DNA of 64,000 bases from Paracoccaceae bacterium (GCA_014872875.1 WKFI01000002.1:62001-126000), one strand, 5' to 3'; positions 47,306 to 57,176 are shown, counted from the first letter of the stretch. Translations and numbers: made by a program. Notes: generated by a model not told the origin, from the letters alone.

Positions 47306-47911
47306 ATGTTGGACAAGTCCACCGATCTCACACGCTATGATCCTGTCTGGCAGCAAGCCGAACCTTACATGCGCGCCCGCAAGAATGACGTGCACATCCC
47401 GCTGTCCTTTGCCTGGGCACAAAGATTGCTGGACGAATACCCCGAGGCGGACCGCGATGTCTGTTCGCTGGCCATCCTGCTGCATGACATCGGTTGGTAT
47501 TCCATCGACATGGAAGACATTCTTGAAAAAGGCTTTCGCGGGCCGAATATGCTTCAGTCGGATGTGCGCTATCTGCACGAAGAAGAAAGCGTGCGCCTGG
47601 GGACCGAAGTGCTGAAGACCACGGGCTGGGACCAAGGCATTGTCGCCCAGGTGTGCGAAATCATCGATGGCCACGACACCCGCCCCGAACCGCGCCATCT
47701 GAATGACCGGATCGTGCGGGATGCGGACAAACTCTGGCGGTTCGACGTGACCGGAATCGCCGTGGCGAGCGATTGGTTCAAGACCACGCCGCACGGCTAT
47801 GCCGACCGGCTGGAGCTGCAGAAGGACACGCTGGAAACCGAGGCTGGACGCCGGATGGCAAATGAAACTCTGGCACAGTCGCGCCGTGCCTTGATGCTGC
47901 ATGTGATCTGA
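47306..47911 (+). CDS. HD-domain protein, copy 1
   Basis: 201 residues. His30, His60-Asp61 (LLHDIGW), His91, His123 (IIDGHDT) and Asp139 (RDADKLW) give the H-HD-H-H-D pattern of dinuclear metal HD proteins, such as YqeK-type phosphohydrolases and PhnZ/MIOX-type oxygenases. Cytoplasmic; no other domain. A paralogue lies two genes downstream (49358-49981) with the same spacing of metal ligands. In this cluster it could remove or use the phosphate added by the dikinase, but its reaction is unknown. Confidence 0.8.
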   Translation: MLDKSTDLTRYDPVWQQAEPYMRARKNDVHIPLSFAWAQRLLDEYPEADRDVCSLAILLHDIGWYSIDMEDILEKGFRGPNMLQSDVRYLHEEESVRLGTEVLKTTGWDQGIVAQVCEIIDGHDTRPEPRHLNDRIVRDADKLWRFDVTGIAVASDWFKTTPHGYADRLELQKDTLETEAGRRMANETLAQSRRALMLHVI

Positions 47912-47921
47912 GGGCAAGTTC

Positions 47922-49361
47922 ATGGAAATGTTCATTGATGGCGCCTGGCGCCCAGCCGTCTCCGGGGCACGTCAGACCGTGACCGCACCCGCCACCGGTG
48001 AGGTTGTCGATACGGTTCCGACCGGCGATGCACGGGACGCCGATATCGCCATCGCCGCGGCCGCCCACGCTTTCGAATGCTGGAAAACTGTTCCCATGGC
48101 GGAACGTGTGCGCCTTCAGAAGGTTTGCGCTCAGGCGATGCGCGACAAGGCTGACCAGGTTGGGGCCGTACTGAACCGCGAATTGGGTCGTCCGATCGGG
48201 GCCTGCGTGGCCGAAATAACCCGAAGCGCCGATCTGCTTGACGTCTATGCCGAAGAAGGTCTGCGCCTGTCCGCCACGATGTCACTGGCATCGGGTCCGG
48301 GGGAAAAGACCATCGTGACGCGCGACCCCCTTGGCGTCGTGGTGGCGATCACCCCGTTCAACTATCCGATCACGCTCCTGATGTTCAAACTTGGGGCCGC
48401 CATCATTGCCGGGTGCACGGTTGTGGCAAAACCGGCCGAAGACACGCCCCTGTCCACTTTGATGTTGGCCGAGATCTTCCATCAGGCCGGTTTGCCTGAA
48501 GGGGTGTTCAACGTTGTCACGGGCCGCGGCCGTGGCATCGGAGCCGCGATGATCGAACATCCGGTTCCGCGCAAAATCGCTTTCACCGGGGGCACGGCAG
48601 CCGGCAAAGCCATTGCCGCCGCAGCAACCGGCACGATGAAGCGGGTCACGCTTGAATTGGGTGGGCAAAGCGCGGCCATCGTCTGTGCGGACGCTGATCT
48701 GGAGAAAGCGACAACCGCAATCGCTCGTCACGGTTTCGCCAATTCCGGTCAGTTCTGTTACCGCGTTAATCGCGTCTATGTTGAGCGACCCGTTTACGAC
48801 GCCTTCCTTGAGCGCCTGACCGTAAAGGCTGCCAGGCTGACGTTGGCCCCGGCAGGCGGAGATGGTGATCTGGGGCCATTGGTCAACGAAAAAATCTATA
48901 CCAACAGCGAAGTCCAGGTATCCGACGCCCGCAAGAAAGGGGCTCGCATCTTGCTGGGCGGTGAACGGCAGACCGGCCCGGGCTTTGACGATGGGTTCTT
49001 CTTTCCCCCGACGCTCATCGCCGATGCCAATCATGACATGCTGGTGCTGACGGAAGAGACCTTTGGCCCGGTTCTGGGGATCTGCCCTGTTGACGATGCC
49101 AAGGATGCGTTGGCCTTTGCCAATGACAACCGCTACGGGCTGGCTGGGTTTGTCTTTGCGGGCGATCTGGCCAAGGGGATGACGCTTTGCGAGCGACTGG
49201 AAGCCGGTTCAGTCTGGTTGAACGACATTCACCGATCCTCACACTACGTGCCCTTTGGCGGCATGAAGGAAAGCGGTTTGGGCCGGGAGAAGGGCCGCTA
49301 TGGGGTTGAAAGTTATATGGAATACAAGACCATGTATCTCAGCTACGAGATCCCGGCATGA
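47922..49361 (+). CDS. NAD(P)-dependent aldehyde dehydrogenase
   Basis: 479 residues. The catalytic set is complete: Asn147 (FNYP), Lys170 (VAKPAEDTP), Glu245 (LELGGQ) and nucleophile Cys279 (NSGQFC). The C-terminal PFGGMKESGLGREKG is also present. It oxidises an aldehyde to the acid, possibly a product of the SDR step in the same operon. 10 bases after the first HD gene, and its stop overlaps the second HD gene start (ATGA). Confidence 0.95.
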   Translation: MEMFIDGAWRPAVSGARQTVTAPATGEVVDTVPTGDARDADIAIAAAAHAFECWKTVPMAERVRLQKVCAQAMRDKADQVGAVLNRELGRPIGACVAEITRSADLLDVYAEEGLRLSATMSLASGPGEKTIVTRDPLGVVVAITPFNYPITLLMFKLGAAIIAGCTVVAKPAEDTPLSTLMLAEIFHQAGLPEGVFNVVTGRGRGIGAAMIEHPVPRKIAFTGGTAAGKAIAAAATGTMKRVTLELGGQSAAIVCADADLEKATTAIARHGFANSGQFCYRVNRVYVERPVYDAFLERLTVKAARLTLAPAGGDGDLGPLVNEKIYTNSEVQVSDARKKGARILLGGERQTGPGFDDGFFFPPTLIADANHDMLVLTEETFGPVLGICPVDDAKDALAFANDNRYGLAGFVFAGDLAKGMTLCERLEAGSVWLNDIHRSSHYVPFGGMKESGLGREKGRYGVESYMEYKTMYLSYEIPA

Positions 49362-49981
49362 ACGACGAAAACGTCCTCCTGCACCGCGACCTACCACTGT
49401 GGGAAGACGCACGCCCGTTTCTGGACGTGCGCAACAATGACGAACATACCATCGTGGCTTACGGTTTGGCCCGGATGTTGTTGGCGGAAATCCCCGAGGC
49501 TGATGAGAGCGTGGTGCTGCCGGCCATCCTTCTGCATGACGTGGGTTGGAAGCGGATCGATCCGGATCTGTTGCTTCTTGCGGTTGGCCGCAACCCCACC
49601 CGCAAGGACTTGGTGCGGGACCATGAACTGTTCGGTGTCGAAATCGCACAGGAGATTCTGGAACGTCAGCGACCGAGCGGTGTCGATACCGAGGCCGTGT
49701 TGGCCATCATTGATGGCCATGACACCACGAAAGAAGCGCGCTCGATCAACGACGCAGTGGTCAAGGATGCAGACAAGGCTTGGCGGGCCACGCCGCATGG
49801 CATGAAAACGATCTGCGCCTGGTATGACACCGATATTCTGGACACCGTCGAAACCTTGGAACGGGTCTCAAACCCTTTCCTGCTGACCCCGGCTGGACGG
49901 GCTTTGGCAACTGGCATGTGTGCGGCCGTGAAGGCCGAAGCACAAATAGAACACTATTTGGGAAGGGCTTCAGATGCGTGA
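49358..49981 (+). CDS. HD-domain protein, copy 2
   Basis: 207 residues, paralogue of 47306-47911. Metal ligands are in the same places: His30, His60-Asp61 (LLHDVGW), His89 (RDHELFG), His121 (IIDGHDT), Asp137 (KDADKAW). Its C-terminal half differs most, suggesting a different substrate or a heteromeric role with copy 1. Overlaps ALDH by 4 and SDR by 8 bases, so it is translationally coupled to both. Confidence 0.8.
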   Translation: MNDENVLLHRDLPLWEDARPFLDVRNNDEHTIVAYGLARMLLAEIPEADESVVLPAILLHDVGWKRIDPDLLLLAVGRNPTRKDLVRDHELFGVEIAQEILERQRPSGVDTEAVLAIIDGHDTTKEARSINDAVVKDADKAWRATPHGMKTICAWYDTDILDTVETLERVSNPFLLTPAGRALATGMCAAVKAEAQIEHYLGRASDA

Positions 49982-50735
49982 CCTTGGATTGACCGGTAAA
50001 CGCGTTCTTGTGACCGGAGCAGCTGGCGGTCTGGGCCGGGCGTTTGCAGAAGGCTTTGCCAATGCAGGCGCTTGTGTAATCGCCAGCGATCTCAACGCAC
50101 ATGGTGCTCAGGAAACGGCGGCTATTATTGCCGAAGCCGGTCAGGAGGCACACAGCGCAAAGGTTGATGTGACATGCGCCGAAAGCTGCTCAGCCTTGGC
50201 CACGACGGTTCAGGACAGGCTCGGTGGTGTGGATATCCTGATCAACAATGCTGCGGTCTATGCCGGGCTTGAGCGCCAAGCGTTTGAGGAGATTGACGAA
50301 TCCGTCTGGGACAAGGTCATGGCTGTGAATGTCAAAGGTGTCTGGCAGATGAGCCGCGCGCTGACCCCGTTGATGCGTCAAGCCGGCTCTGGCGCGATCA
50401 TCAATGTGGCGTCGGCTACGGTGTTTTCCGGCTCACCGCAATGGATGCACTATGTTGCTTCAAAGGGCGCTGTGATTGCAATGACCCGGTCCATGGCGCG
50501 TGAGTTGGGCGATGTGCCGATCCGTACAAATGTGCTGGCTCCCGGCTTCACCCTGACCGAGGCCAGTTTGAACCTGATCGAGGATGCAGAAAATTATGGC
50601 GTGACCCGCGGTGCCTTGAAACGCGCAGCCACGGCCGAGGACATGGTTGGTGGGGCGCTCTATTTGGCTTCGGACTTGGCGGGGTTCGTGACGGGACAAA
50701 CTTTGGTCGTTGACGGAGGTCGGCAGTTCATCTGA
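49974..50735 (+). CDS. Short-chain dehydrogenase/reductase
   Basis: 253 residues, classical SDR: TGAAGGLG (cofactor, 14-21), NNAA, catalytic Ser in NVASATVFSG, YVASK (Tyr-x3-Lys), and the closing VVDGGRQFI. Acts as an NAD(P)-dependent alcohol dehydrogenase or carbonyl reductase. An Asp after the second strand (IASDLNAH) favours NAD(H). Last gene of the P450-dikinase operon; no clear terminator follows. Confidence 0.93.
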   Translation: MRDLGLTGKRVLVTGAAGGLGRAFAEGFANAGACVIASDLNAHGAQETAAIIAEAGQEAHSAKVDVTCAESCSALATTVQDRLGGVDILINNAAVYAGLERQAFEEIDESVWDKVMAVNVKGVWQMSRALTPLMRQAGSGAIINVASATVFSGSPQWMHYVASKGAVIAMTRSMARELGDVPIRTNVLAPGFTLTEASLNLIEDAENYGVTRGALKRAATAEDMVGGALYLASDLAGFVTGQTLVVDGGRQFI

Positions 50736-51938
50736 CCACCTTGCCGACCAGCATTCCATTTGGTTTGGAACCGGCTTCAACTCGCGTATCTGGTGCCTTG
50801 AGGTTTCTGACCCGTCTGCCGCAGAGACAAACCATGAACGGAAGAGCCGAAGATTTGCCCAGCCGCCCGTGCGTGTCTGGGCAGAACGCACCTAGCCCGC
50901 GACGGTAGAACAACAAAAAAATGCGAGCTGACGGTGACTATCCGAATACTGAAGGCGAGAACCTTCATCGAAATGGACGCTGTCTTGCTTCACTAGATGA
51001 TCCCAAACACAGTCCAGCGGATCCAAAGGCGTGCTCTCATTTATCACCAAATGAGACCAAGGACAGCATGTCCAAGAGCCACTAATCGAACGAACCCAAT
51101 CGTTCTTAGAAGAAAAATATACACTAATTATCAGAGTCTTGCGAGAAAGCTCGCGCATTGAGGCGCCGTTATGCCAAAGGGTTCACCAGCGCAGCGAATA
51201 TTCTCCTCAATGACGCCCCTGAATGTCCGAATTGCCGTCTGTAGCTTGGAAGAGATGGCTCAAGAAAAAACCGATCGCAAAGCTCAAAGTCTCGACTAGC
51301 AAGGGCTGGCGGCTACCATTGGTCTTGAGAAGCCGTTCAGACCATCTCGCATAACTCCGATCAAATCGTGCTCTTCATTATTGTGTTCATTCGCTGACGA
51401 TGTCCCTGCAAAAAAATTTTGTCGCCCTGCTCTGCCCAAAAGCCAATGACCAACAATTCAGTCACGAGAGGCTCGTGCCCGTCATTTTTGTCCGACACAG
51501 GACGTTTTCAGATCCCGAAACTGTGTGAGGAGCAATTTGATCGATCACGCCGCATTATGTGGCTGCAAGAACCAGACAGGACGCCAAAATTTGCCACTTG
51601 CTGCTCGGTCAACGCACAGAAGTTCGTGTGTGATTCCACGGTCATACTCTAAGAAAAACACTCATAAGTTGCCAAATATGTGAAACAAATTCACCTTAAG
51701 AAGAGCGCCTTCTTGCGGCCGACGTAAGGTCATCTTGGTCACGTTCAATATTAAAATCGCCCAATTTCAGGCATTTTGCCCATTTCTTGAACAGGTTTTT
51801 TGACACAACCCTTGACCCAGCAGCCTCAGAATGGATTTTGTTGTCATCCGGATTGTTCAAATCAAGGTCCGGCACACAATAGATGAACCGCAGGCAACCA
51901 GGCCCGCAGAGTTCACAACAATAAACTGGGAGAACTAG
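50736..51938. other. 1.2 kb region without a recognisable gene, low GC
   Basis: Between the SDR gene and aapJ there is no open frame with a plausible ribosome site and recognisable protein. Short frames (50892-51158 minus, 51419-51652 plus) look like chance. By eye the GC content falls below that of the flanks, particularly around 51361-51480 and 51661-51830. No inverted terminal repeats or transposase fragments were recognised. The stretch before aapJ should hold its promoter: TTGACA is at 51800-51805 but no good -10 follows at 16-18 bp. Confidence 0.5.
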
Positions 51939-52955
51939 ATGAAGAGATCGATTTTCGCTTGTGCTGCAGTAGCGCTCACCATGACCGGTGGTGCCCTTGC
52001 CGCTCAAACACTTGACGCTGTAAAAGAGCGCGGCGAACTGAATTGCGGGATCACCGAAGGTACTTTGGGGTTCTCGGCGCGCGACGCAAACGGTGTGCAC
52101 CAGGGTTTTGATGTTGAATTCTGTCGCGCCCTTGCGGTTGCGATCTTCAACGATGCCGACGCTGTAAACTATGTCGAACTTTCCTCTGCGAACCGCTTCA
52201 CCGCTCTGACAGCCGGTAACGCAGATGTCCTGTACCGGACAACGACATGGACGCTCACACGCGACGTGGACCTCAAGACCAATTTCGTTGGCGTAAACTA
52301 CTATGACGGTCAGGCGTTTATGGTTCCAGCCGAACTTGGTGTGTCTTCGGCCCTCGAGCTTGATGGAGCAACTGTCTGCATCGAAGTCGGTACAACAACC
52401 GAACTGAACCTTGCCGACTACTTCCGCGCCAATGGCATGGAATATCAGCCTCTGCCCGTTGGCGGCACGACCGAAGCCAAGGCGCTCTTCGAAGAAGGCG
52501 CATGTGACGTTTACACGACTGACGGTTCGGCATTGGCCGGCGTGAAAGCATCCTTCCCGGATCCGAGCGCCTATGTCATCCTTCCGGAAGTCGCGTCCAA
52601 AGAGCCGCTTGGGCCTGCAGTTCGCCATGGCGATGAGCAATGGGCCGATGTTGTGCGCTGGGTGCAAAATGCACTGATCGAAGCTGAAGAGTACGACATC
52701 ACCTCCGAGAATGCTGCTCAACTTGCCGAGAGCGGTAGTATTCCCGCGGTCAACCGTATTCTTGGTGTCGAAGGTGGCCTTGGCGAGATGCTGGGTCTGG
52801 AAAACGATTTCGCCCTGAACATGATCACGAAAGTGGGCAACTACGGTGAGATCTTTGCCCGTACCATCGGTGAATCTACGCCAATCGGTCTGCCGCGCGG
52901 CCTGAATGCGCTCTACACCGAAGGTGGCATCCAATACGCACCGCCGTTCCGGTAA
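51939..52955 (+). CDS. aapJ: General L-amino-acid ABC transporter, periplasmic binding protein
   Basis: 338 residues. A signal peptide (MKRSIFACAAVALTMTGGALA) precedes a family 3 solute-binding domain: TLDAVKERGELNCGITEG, FSARDANGVHQGFDVEFCRA, FTALTAGNADVLYRTTTWTL. AapJ binds a wide range of L-amino acids in the periplasm. A hairpin in the 106 bp after it may raise its level relative to the membrane genes. Confidence 0.95.
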   Translation: MKRSIFACAAVALTMTGGALAAQTLDAVKERGELNCGITEGTLGFSARDANGVHQGFDVEFCRALAVAIFNDADAVNYVELSSANRFTALTAGNADVLYRTTTWTLTRDVDLKTNFVGVNYYDGQAFMVPAELGVSSALELDGATVCIEVGTTTELNLADYFRANGMEYQPLPVGGTTEAKALFEEGACDVYTTDGSALAGVKASFPDPSAYVILPEVASKEPLGPAVRHGDEQWADVVRWVQNALIEAEEYDITSENAAQLAESGSIPAVNRILGVEGGLGEMLGLENDFALNMITKVGNYGEIFARTIGESTPIGLPRGLNALYTEGGIQYAPPFR

Positions 52956-52962
52956 GATAGAC

Positions 52963-52992
52963 AAAGGGGCGCGCCACACGGTGCGCCCCTTC
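52963..52992 (+). terminator. aapJ-aapQ intergenic hairpin (partial terminator)
   Basis: AAGGGGCGC (52964-52972) pairs with GCGCCCCTT (52983-52991). The tail TCTCG is not T-rich, so it would slow or partly stop transcription or protect the aapJ message 3' end. Confidence 0.5.
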
Positions 52993-53061
52993 TCGAATAT
53001 CGGGTAAGGTACCCGCAACAAATAAGCGGGGCCAATAACAACGGACAGGGAACGGGAACGC

Positions 53062-54294
53062 ATGGCAGACGCGGCCGCACCACCGAGCGAGGCCTTCCGC
53101 CTCTCGATGCTCATCTACGACAGCCGGTATCGGTCGACGACCATACAGATTGTTGTTCTTATACTTTTTCTTCTGGGGTTTTTCTGGCTGGCAAACAATG
53201 CCGTTCAGAACCTTGCCGCACTCGGCAAACCGATCAACTTCGGGTTCCTCAGTCAAACCTCGGGCTACGACATCAATCAAACCCTCATCGAGTATGACTC
53301 GACCTACAGTCACGGTCGGGCAACGATGGTCGGCCTTCTCAACACACTGCTCGTAGCATTCATGGGCTGCGTGACTGCAACGCTTATCGGCCTAGTGGGA
53401 GGCGTTCTGCGTCTGTCGAACAACTGGCTCGTGAGCCGCCTTGTCACGCTGTATGTCGAGATATTCCGCAACGTTCCGGTCCTTCTGTGGATCATCGTCT
53501 GCATGCTTTCGATCACCTCGACCCTGCCCGGTCCTCGGGCCTTTAGGGGCGATGATCCCGAAGCCTCCATGATCCTCTTCGGCAATGTCGCGGCAACGAA
53601 CCGTGGCATCTACGTTCCACAGCCCTTCTTTGAAAGCGGGCTGGGGAGCGCTGGAATGAACTTCCTTGTCATGGCCGCCGTGATCATTGCAGGCATTTTC
53701 TTTGTGCGCTGGAACAACAAGCGCGCCGGGGAAATACAGGTACAAACCGGCGATCGCCCCAACACGTTTTGGGTCAACTTCGCGGCGATGACCGTTCCTT
53801 TCATCGTGCTGATGTTCGTCATGGGCCTCTCCTTCGAGCGCCCTGAACTGCGCGGGTTCAACTTCAAGGGCGGGATGCAGATCCAGGCCCCCCTGATCGG
53901 CGTCTGGCTGGGGCTATCGTTGTACACCGGCACCTATATCGTCGAGATCGTCCGTTCCGGCATCTTGTCCGTTTCGAAAGGTCAGTCAGAGGCCGCCGCG
54001 GCCTTGGGTATCCGCCCCGGTCTGACCATGTCACTGGTCATTCTTCCGCAGGCGCTGCGGGTGATCATTCCCCAGCTGATTTCGCAGTACTTGAACCTTA
54101 CAAAGAACTCTTCTCTGGGGGTTGCAGTTGGTTATGCGGACCTTGTCGCAACGCTTGGCACGACAACACTGAACCAGTCGGGCCGCGAGATGGAGACGAT
54201 CCTTCTTCTCATGGCGATCTATCTGACTATTTCGCTGACGATTTCCGGTGTCATGAACTGGTATAATCGCAGCGTGCAATTGGTGGGGCGCTAA
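53062..54294 (+). CDS. aapQ: General L-amino-acid ABC transporter permease AapQ
   Basis: 410 residues with a hydrophobic N-terminus (IVVLILFLLGFFWLANNAVQ), a long inserted segment, and the HisM-type permease EAA loop (EAAAALGIRPGLTMSLVILPQAL, in two parts). Pairs with AapM as inner-membrane channel. AACGGGAACG upstream of the ATG is a weak ribosome site. It is followed by aapM after 1 base. Confidence 0.95.
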   Translation: MADAAAPPSEAFRLSMLIYDSRYRSTTIQIVVLILFLLGFFWLANNAVQNLAALGKPINFGFLSQTSGYDINQTLIEYDSTYSHGRATMVGLLNTLLVAFMGCVTATLIGLVGGVLRLSNNWLVSRLVTLYVEIFRNVPVLLWIIVCMLSITSTLPGPRAFRGDDPEASMILFGNVAATNRGIYVPQPFFESGLGSAGMNFLVMAAVIIAGIFFVRWNNKRAGEIQVQTGDRPNTFWVNFAAMTVPFIVLMFVMGLSFERPELRGFNFKGGMQIQAPLIGVWLGLSLYTGTYIVEIVRSGILSVSKGQSEAAAALGIRPGLTMSLVILPQALRVIIPQLISQYLNLTKNSSLGVAVGYADLVATLGTTTLNQSGREMETILLLMAIYLTISLTISGVMNWYNRSVQLVGR

Positions 54295-54295
54295 C

Positions 54296-55609
54296 ATGAG
54301 CTTGTCTTTCGTCCGAACCGAAATGGAAGAGCCGCAGCCGGCACCATCTTCGACGGTTGGTATCGTAGCTTGGGCACGTACAAACCTGTTTTCGTCCATT
54401 CCCAACACGATCCTTACGATCATCGCACTTTACCTGCTTGTGAGGCTCGCCGTCGGCATCTTCCCATGGATATTCCTGGGTGTATGGGATGCCGGCAGTC
54501 TCTCGGAATGTCGCGAGATTTTTGCCGAACTCTACCCGGATGGGCGTGAATATGCCTGCTGGGCGGTGATCGCCGATCGATGGGATCAGATCATCTTCGG
54601 CTACTACTCGGCGGATCAGTATTGGAGGCCGATCCTTGGCTGGATTCTGATCGGTGTCTCGGCCGTCCCCGTCCTCTACCCGAATACGCCGCGCTCGCTG
54701 CTCTATGTCACGGTCGCAACGGCCTTCGTCTACCCGTTCCTCGTCTGGGGCGGCACGATCTGGCCCTACCTGATGGCTGCGGTCGGCTTTGGCGTAGGCT
54801 ATGGCGTTTACCGCATTCTGGCCGCCGTAACTGCGGGCAACGCGTTCTCGTCGGTCATCGCCGTCTCAGGCAGTGTCATCGCCGCTGCCGTCTGGTGGAT
54901 CGGGCTAAGCGGTCCGATCTCCGGGGCACTGGCGGAAGCCATGCCGTGGGGGATCGAAGCCTTCCGGTCACGCGATCTGGCAGGTTTTGCCCTGGCGATC
55001 ACGATCGGGGTCGTGGCGATCGCGGCGTCTTTGCCTTTGGCCATTGCCTTGGCATTGGGTCGGCAGTCGAACATGCTGATCGTGAACAAGCTCTCGACCG
55101 GGTTTATCGAGATGATCCGGGGTGTGCCACTGATCACCTTGATCTTCGTGGCCGTGGTTCTGTTGCAGTACTTCCTGCCCTCCGGCACGGATGTGGACCC
55201 GATCCTTGCAATCATGATCCTCGTCACACTCTTCACCGCGGCCTATATCGCCGAGGTGATCCGGGCCGGTCTCGCCGCTGTTCCCAAGGGGCAGTACGAG
55301 GCCGCTGACAGCCTGGGCCTGAACTATGGATTGGCACAGCGTTTGATCATCCTGCCGCAGGCGCTGAAGATCGCAATCCCGGGTATCGTGTCTAACTTCA
55401 TCTCGGTCTTCAAAGATACGGTTCTTGTCTCGATCGTGTTCCCGAACGACCCCCTTGGTATCGCGGACACAATCAGGGCAGACTCGAACTGGAACGGCAT
55501 CGTTTGGGAACTGTACGGCTTCATTGCGCTTGTCTTTTTCCTCTTCTGCTTTGCCATGTCCCGCTATTCGCTGTCTCTGGAGAAGCGTCTCCAGACCGGC
55601 CACCGTTAA
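54296..55609 (+). CDS. aapM: General L-amino-acid ABC transporter permease AapM
   Basis: 437 residues. Several N-terminal hydrophobic segments, an acidic segment rich in Cys and Trp ([20 protein letters not shown]), and the EAA loop [20 protein letters not shown]. Second inner-membrane permease of the Aap system. The next gene starts 11 bases downstream. Confidence 0.95.
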   Translation: MSLSFVRTEMEEPQPAPSSTVGIVAWARTNLFSSIPNTILTIIALYLLVRLAVGIFPWIFLGVWDAGSLSECREIFAELYPDGREYACWAVIADRWDQIIFGYYSADQYWRPILGWILIGVSAVPVLYPNTPRSLLYVTVATAFVYPFLVWGGTIWPYLMAAVGFGVGYGVYRILAAVTAGNAFSSVIAVSGSVIAAAVWWIGLSGPISGALAEAMPWGIEAFRSRDLAGFALAITIGVVAIAASLPLAIALALGRQSNMLIVNKLSTGFIEMIRGVPLITLIFVAVVLLQYFLPSGTDVDPILAIMILVTLFTAAYIAEVIRAGLAAVPKGQYEAADSLGLNYGLAQRLIILPQALKIAIPGIVSNFISVFKDTVLVSIVFPNDPLGIADTIRADSNWNGIVWELYGFIALVFFLFCFAMSRYSLSLEKRLQTGHR

Positions 55610-55620
55610 GGAGAAATCCC

Positions 55621-56412
55621 ATGTCAGAACCGCACATGGATACCGCAGTTGACCGCAGCCACATGGCGGTCTCCGACGAGGTCGCCATTGAAATTCAGGC
55701 TATGAATAAGTGGTACGGCGAATTTCACGTCCTCAAGAACATCGATCTGACCGTCTATCAAGGCGAACGGATCGTCATCTGTGGACCGTCGGGATCAGGT
55801 AAATCCACGCTCATCCGCTGCATCAACGCGCTTGAAGAGCACCAGAAGGGCTCGATCGTCGTAGACGGCACATTGCTGTCATCGGATCTCAAGAACATTG
55901 ACAAGATCCGTTCCGAGGTCGGCATGTGCTTCCAGCACTTCAACCTTTTCCCGCATCTGACGATCCTCGAGAATTGCACGCTCGCTCCGATCTGGGTCCG
56001 CAAGACGCCCAAGAAAGAAGCTGAAGAAACGGCGATGCACTTCCTTGAAAAGGTGAAGATCCCAGATCAGGCCAACAAGTATCCCGGCCAGCTTTCCGGT
56101 GGTCAGCAGCAGCGCGTCGCCATTGCCCGCTCCCTTTGCATGAAACCGCGGATCATGCTCTTTGACGAACCGACTTCTGCTCTCGACCCTGAGATGATCA
56201 AGGAAGTTCTCGACACGATGATCGGCCTCGCGGAAGAGGGCATGACCATGCTCTGCGTGACCCACGAGATGGGTTTTGCCCAAGCCGTGGCGAACAGGGT
56301 CATCTTTATGGATGCAGGCCAGATCGTGGAGCAAAACGAGCCGCACGCCTTCTTCAACAACCCGCAAAACGATCGGACCAAACTGTTCCTGAGCCAAATT
56401 CTGGGTCATTGA
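55621..56412 (+). CDS. aapP: General L-amino-acid ABC transporter ATP-binding protein
   Basis: 263 residues from ATG 55621, with AAGGAG upstream. Walker [11 protein letters not shown]-loop in [12 protein letters not shown], signature [12 protein letters not shown], Walker B ILLFDEP-type segment ([14 protein letters not shown]) and switch His in VTHEMGF. It powers AapQM. A terminator follows 22 bp after the stop. Confidence 0.97.
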   Translation: MSEPHMDTAVDRSHMAVSDEVAIEIQAMNKWYGEFHVLKNIDLTVYQGERIVICGPSGSGKSTLIRCINALEEHQKGSIVVDGTLLSSDLKNIDKIRSEVGMCFQHFNLFPHLTILENCTLAPIWVRKTPKKEAEETAMHFLEKVKIPDQANKYPGQLSGGQQQRVAIARSLCMKPRIMLFDEPTSALDPEMIKEVLDTMIGLAEEGMTMLCVTHEMGFAQAVANRVIFMDAGQIVEQNEPHAFFNNPQNDRTKLFLSQILGH

Positions 56413-56433
56413 TTTGGTCAAAGGAAGAATCTT

Positions 56434-56466
56434 GAGGGCCGCCTTGGGGCGGTCCTTTTCTTTTGT
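56434..56466 (+). terminator. Terminator of aapJQMP
   Basis: GGGCCGCC (56436-56443), loop TTGG, GGCGGTCC (56448-56455), then TTTTCTTTTG. Confidence 0.88.
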
Positions 56467-56689
56467 TGGTCGGGTGTGCCTTGATCGAAACTGTGCCCGC
56501 GGTCGTGATGTCTGGGGAAAGCACTCTATCGCCCCGATTGCTTGGAAGAGAGTAATTCATCGTCCCAATAAGCGCTGGCAACATCGGCGTCGGCAGACTT
56601 ACGTGTGAATGGCTTAATTCACAAAATAGCAGGCAACCGTCCAACCGGGGCTAGTTTTGTAATACAAAACAAAAATTTAATGAGGATGA

Positions 56690-56766
<77 letters not shown>

Positions 56767-56786
56767 CTGCTGCCGGGTATAGACAG

Positions 56787-57035
56787 ATGACAAATGACCC
56801 GCAACACGAAAAATTCCGATCGAGGGTCCAAGCCGGGAAGTTTTTCTTGGAGAATGAAACCCTAGATGCTGACGCTAGCGTGTCCCATCCGCAGGATCGA
56901 GAAATCCGCCTTGGCGTCGCCATTTCCCAAGATGAGGTTGTTGCTTCCGTAATCGATCTAAACAGCAGGCGGAAAGCGCCAGAACCTGATGATGTATCAG
57001 GCACTTCCACAAGCACAGTTGAGCAGAATGCTTGA
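56787..57035 (+). CDS. Hypothetical small protein
   Basis: 82 residues from ATG 56787 (MTNDPQHEKFRSRVQAG). Charged, no membrane segment, a C-terminal Ser/Thr-rich tail (SGTSTSTVEQ). Nothing recognisable. There is no clear ribosome site and it lies directly against the tRNA-Arg gene on the opposite strand, so it may not be a real gene. The composition and lack of rare-codon clusters keep it possible. Confidence 0.3.
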   Translation: MTNDPQHEKFRSRVQAGKFFLENETLDADASVSHPQDREIRLGVAISQDEVVASVIDLNSRRKAPEPDDVSGTSTSTVEQNA

Positions 57036-57140
57036 ATCGTCCAGCGTCGGTTTTCCTGGGGTTCCATAGTCAGCAACAAGATCGCATGCGGTGTCCGCGG
57101 ACATCTTTAACTCCGCCTAAATTCTATTCGCAACGTGTGA

Positions 57141-57176
57141 AAACGAAAAATGGTCTGCCCAGATAAGCAGACCATC
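57141..57176 (-). terminator. Terminator of the suf operon
   Basis: ATGGTCTGC (57150-57158) and GCAGACCAT (57167-57175) form a perfect 9 bp stem; on the minus strand it is followed by TTTTTCGTTTT. Located about 50 bp beyond the sufS stop. Confidence 0.8.

Noticed and set aside
46004-47935. Minus-strand open frame of 643 codons across the dikinase and first HD genes
   Set aside because: It is antisense to two well-supported genes and spans their boundary. High GC at third positions commonly gives such shadows.
50892-51158. 88-codon minus-strand frame after the SDR gene
   Set aside because: No credible start or similarity; it lies in a low-GC region with scattered stops in other frames.
51696-53114. 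Minus-strand frame of 472 codons opposite aapJ
   Set aside because: aapJ has a signal peptide and solute-binding motifs; the antisense frame has no recognisable features.
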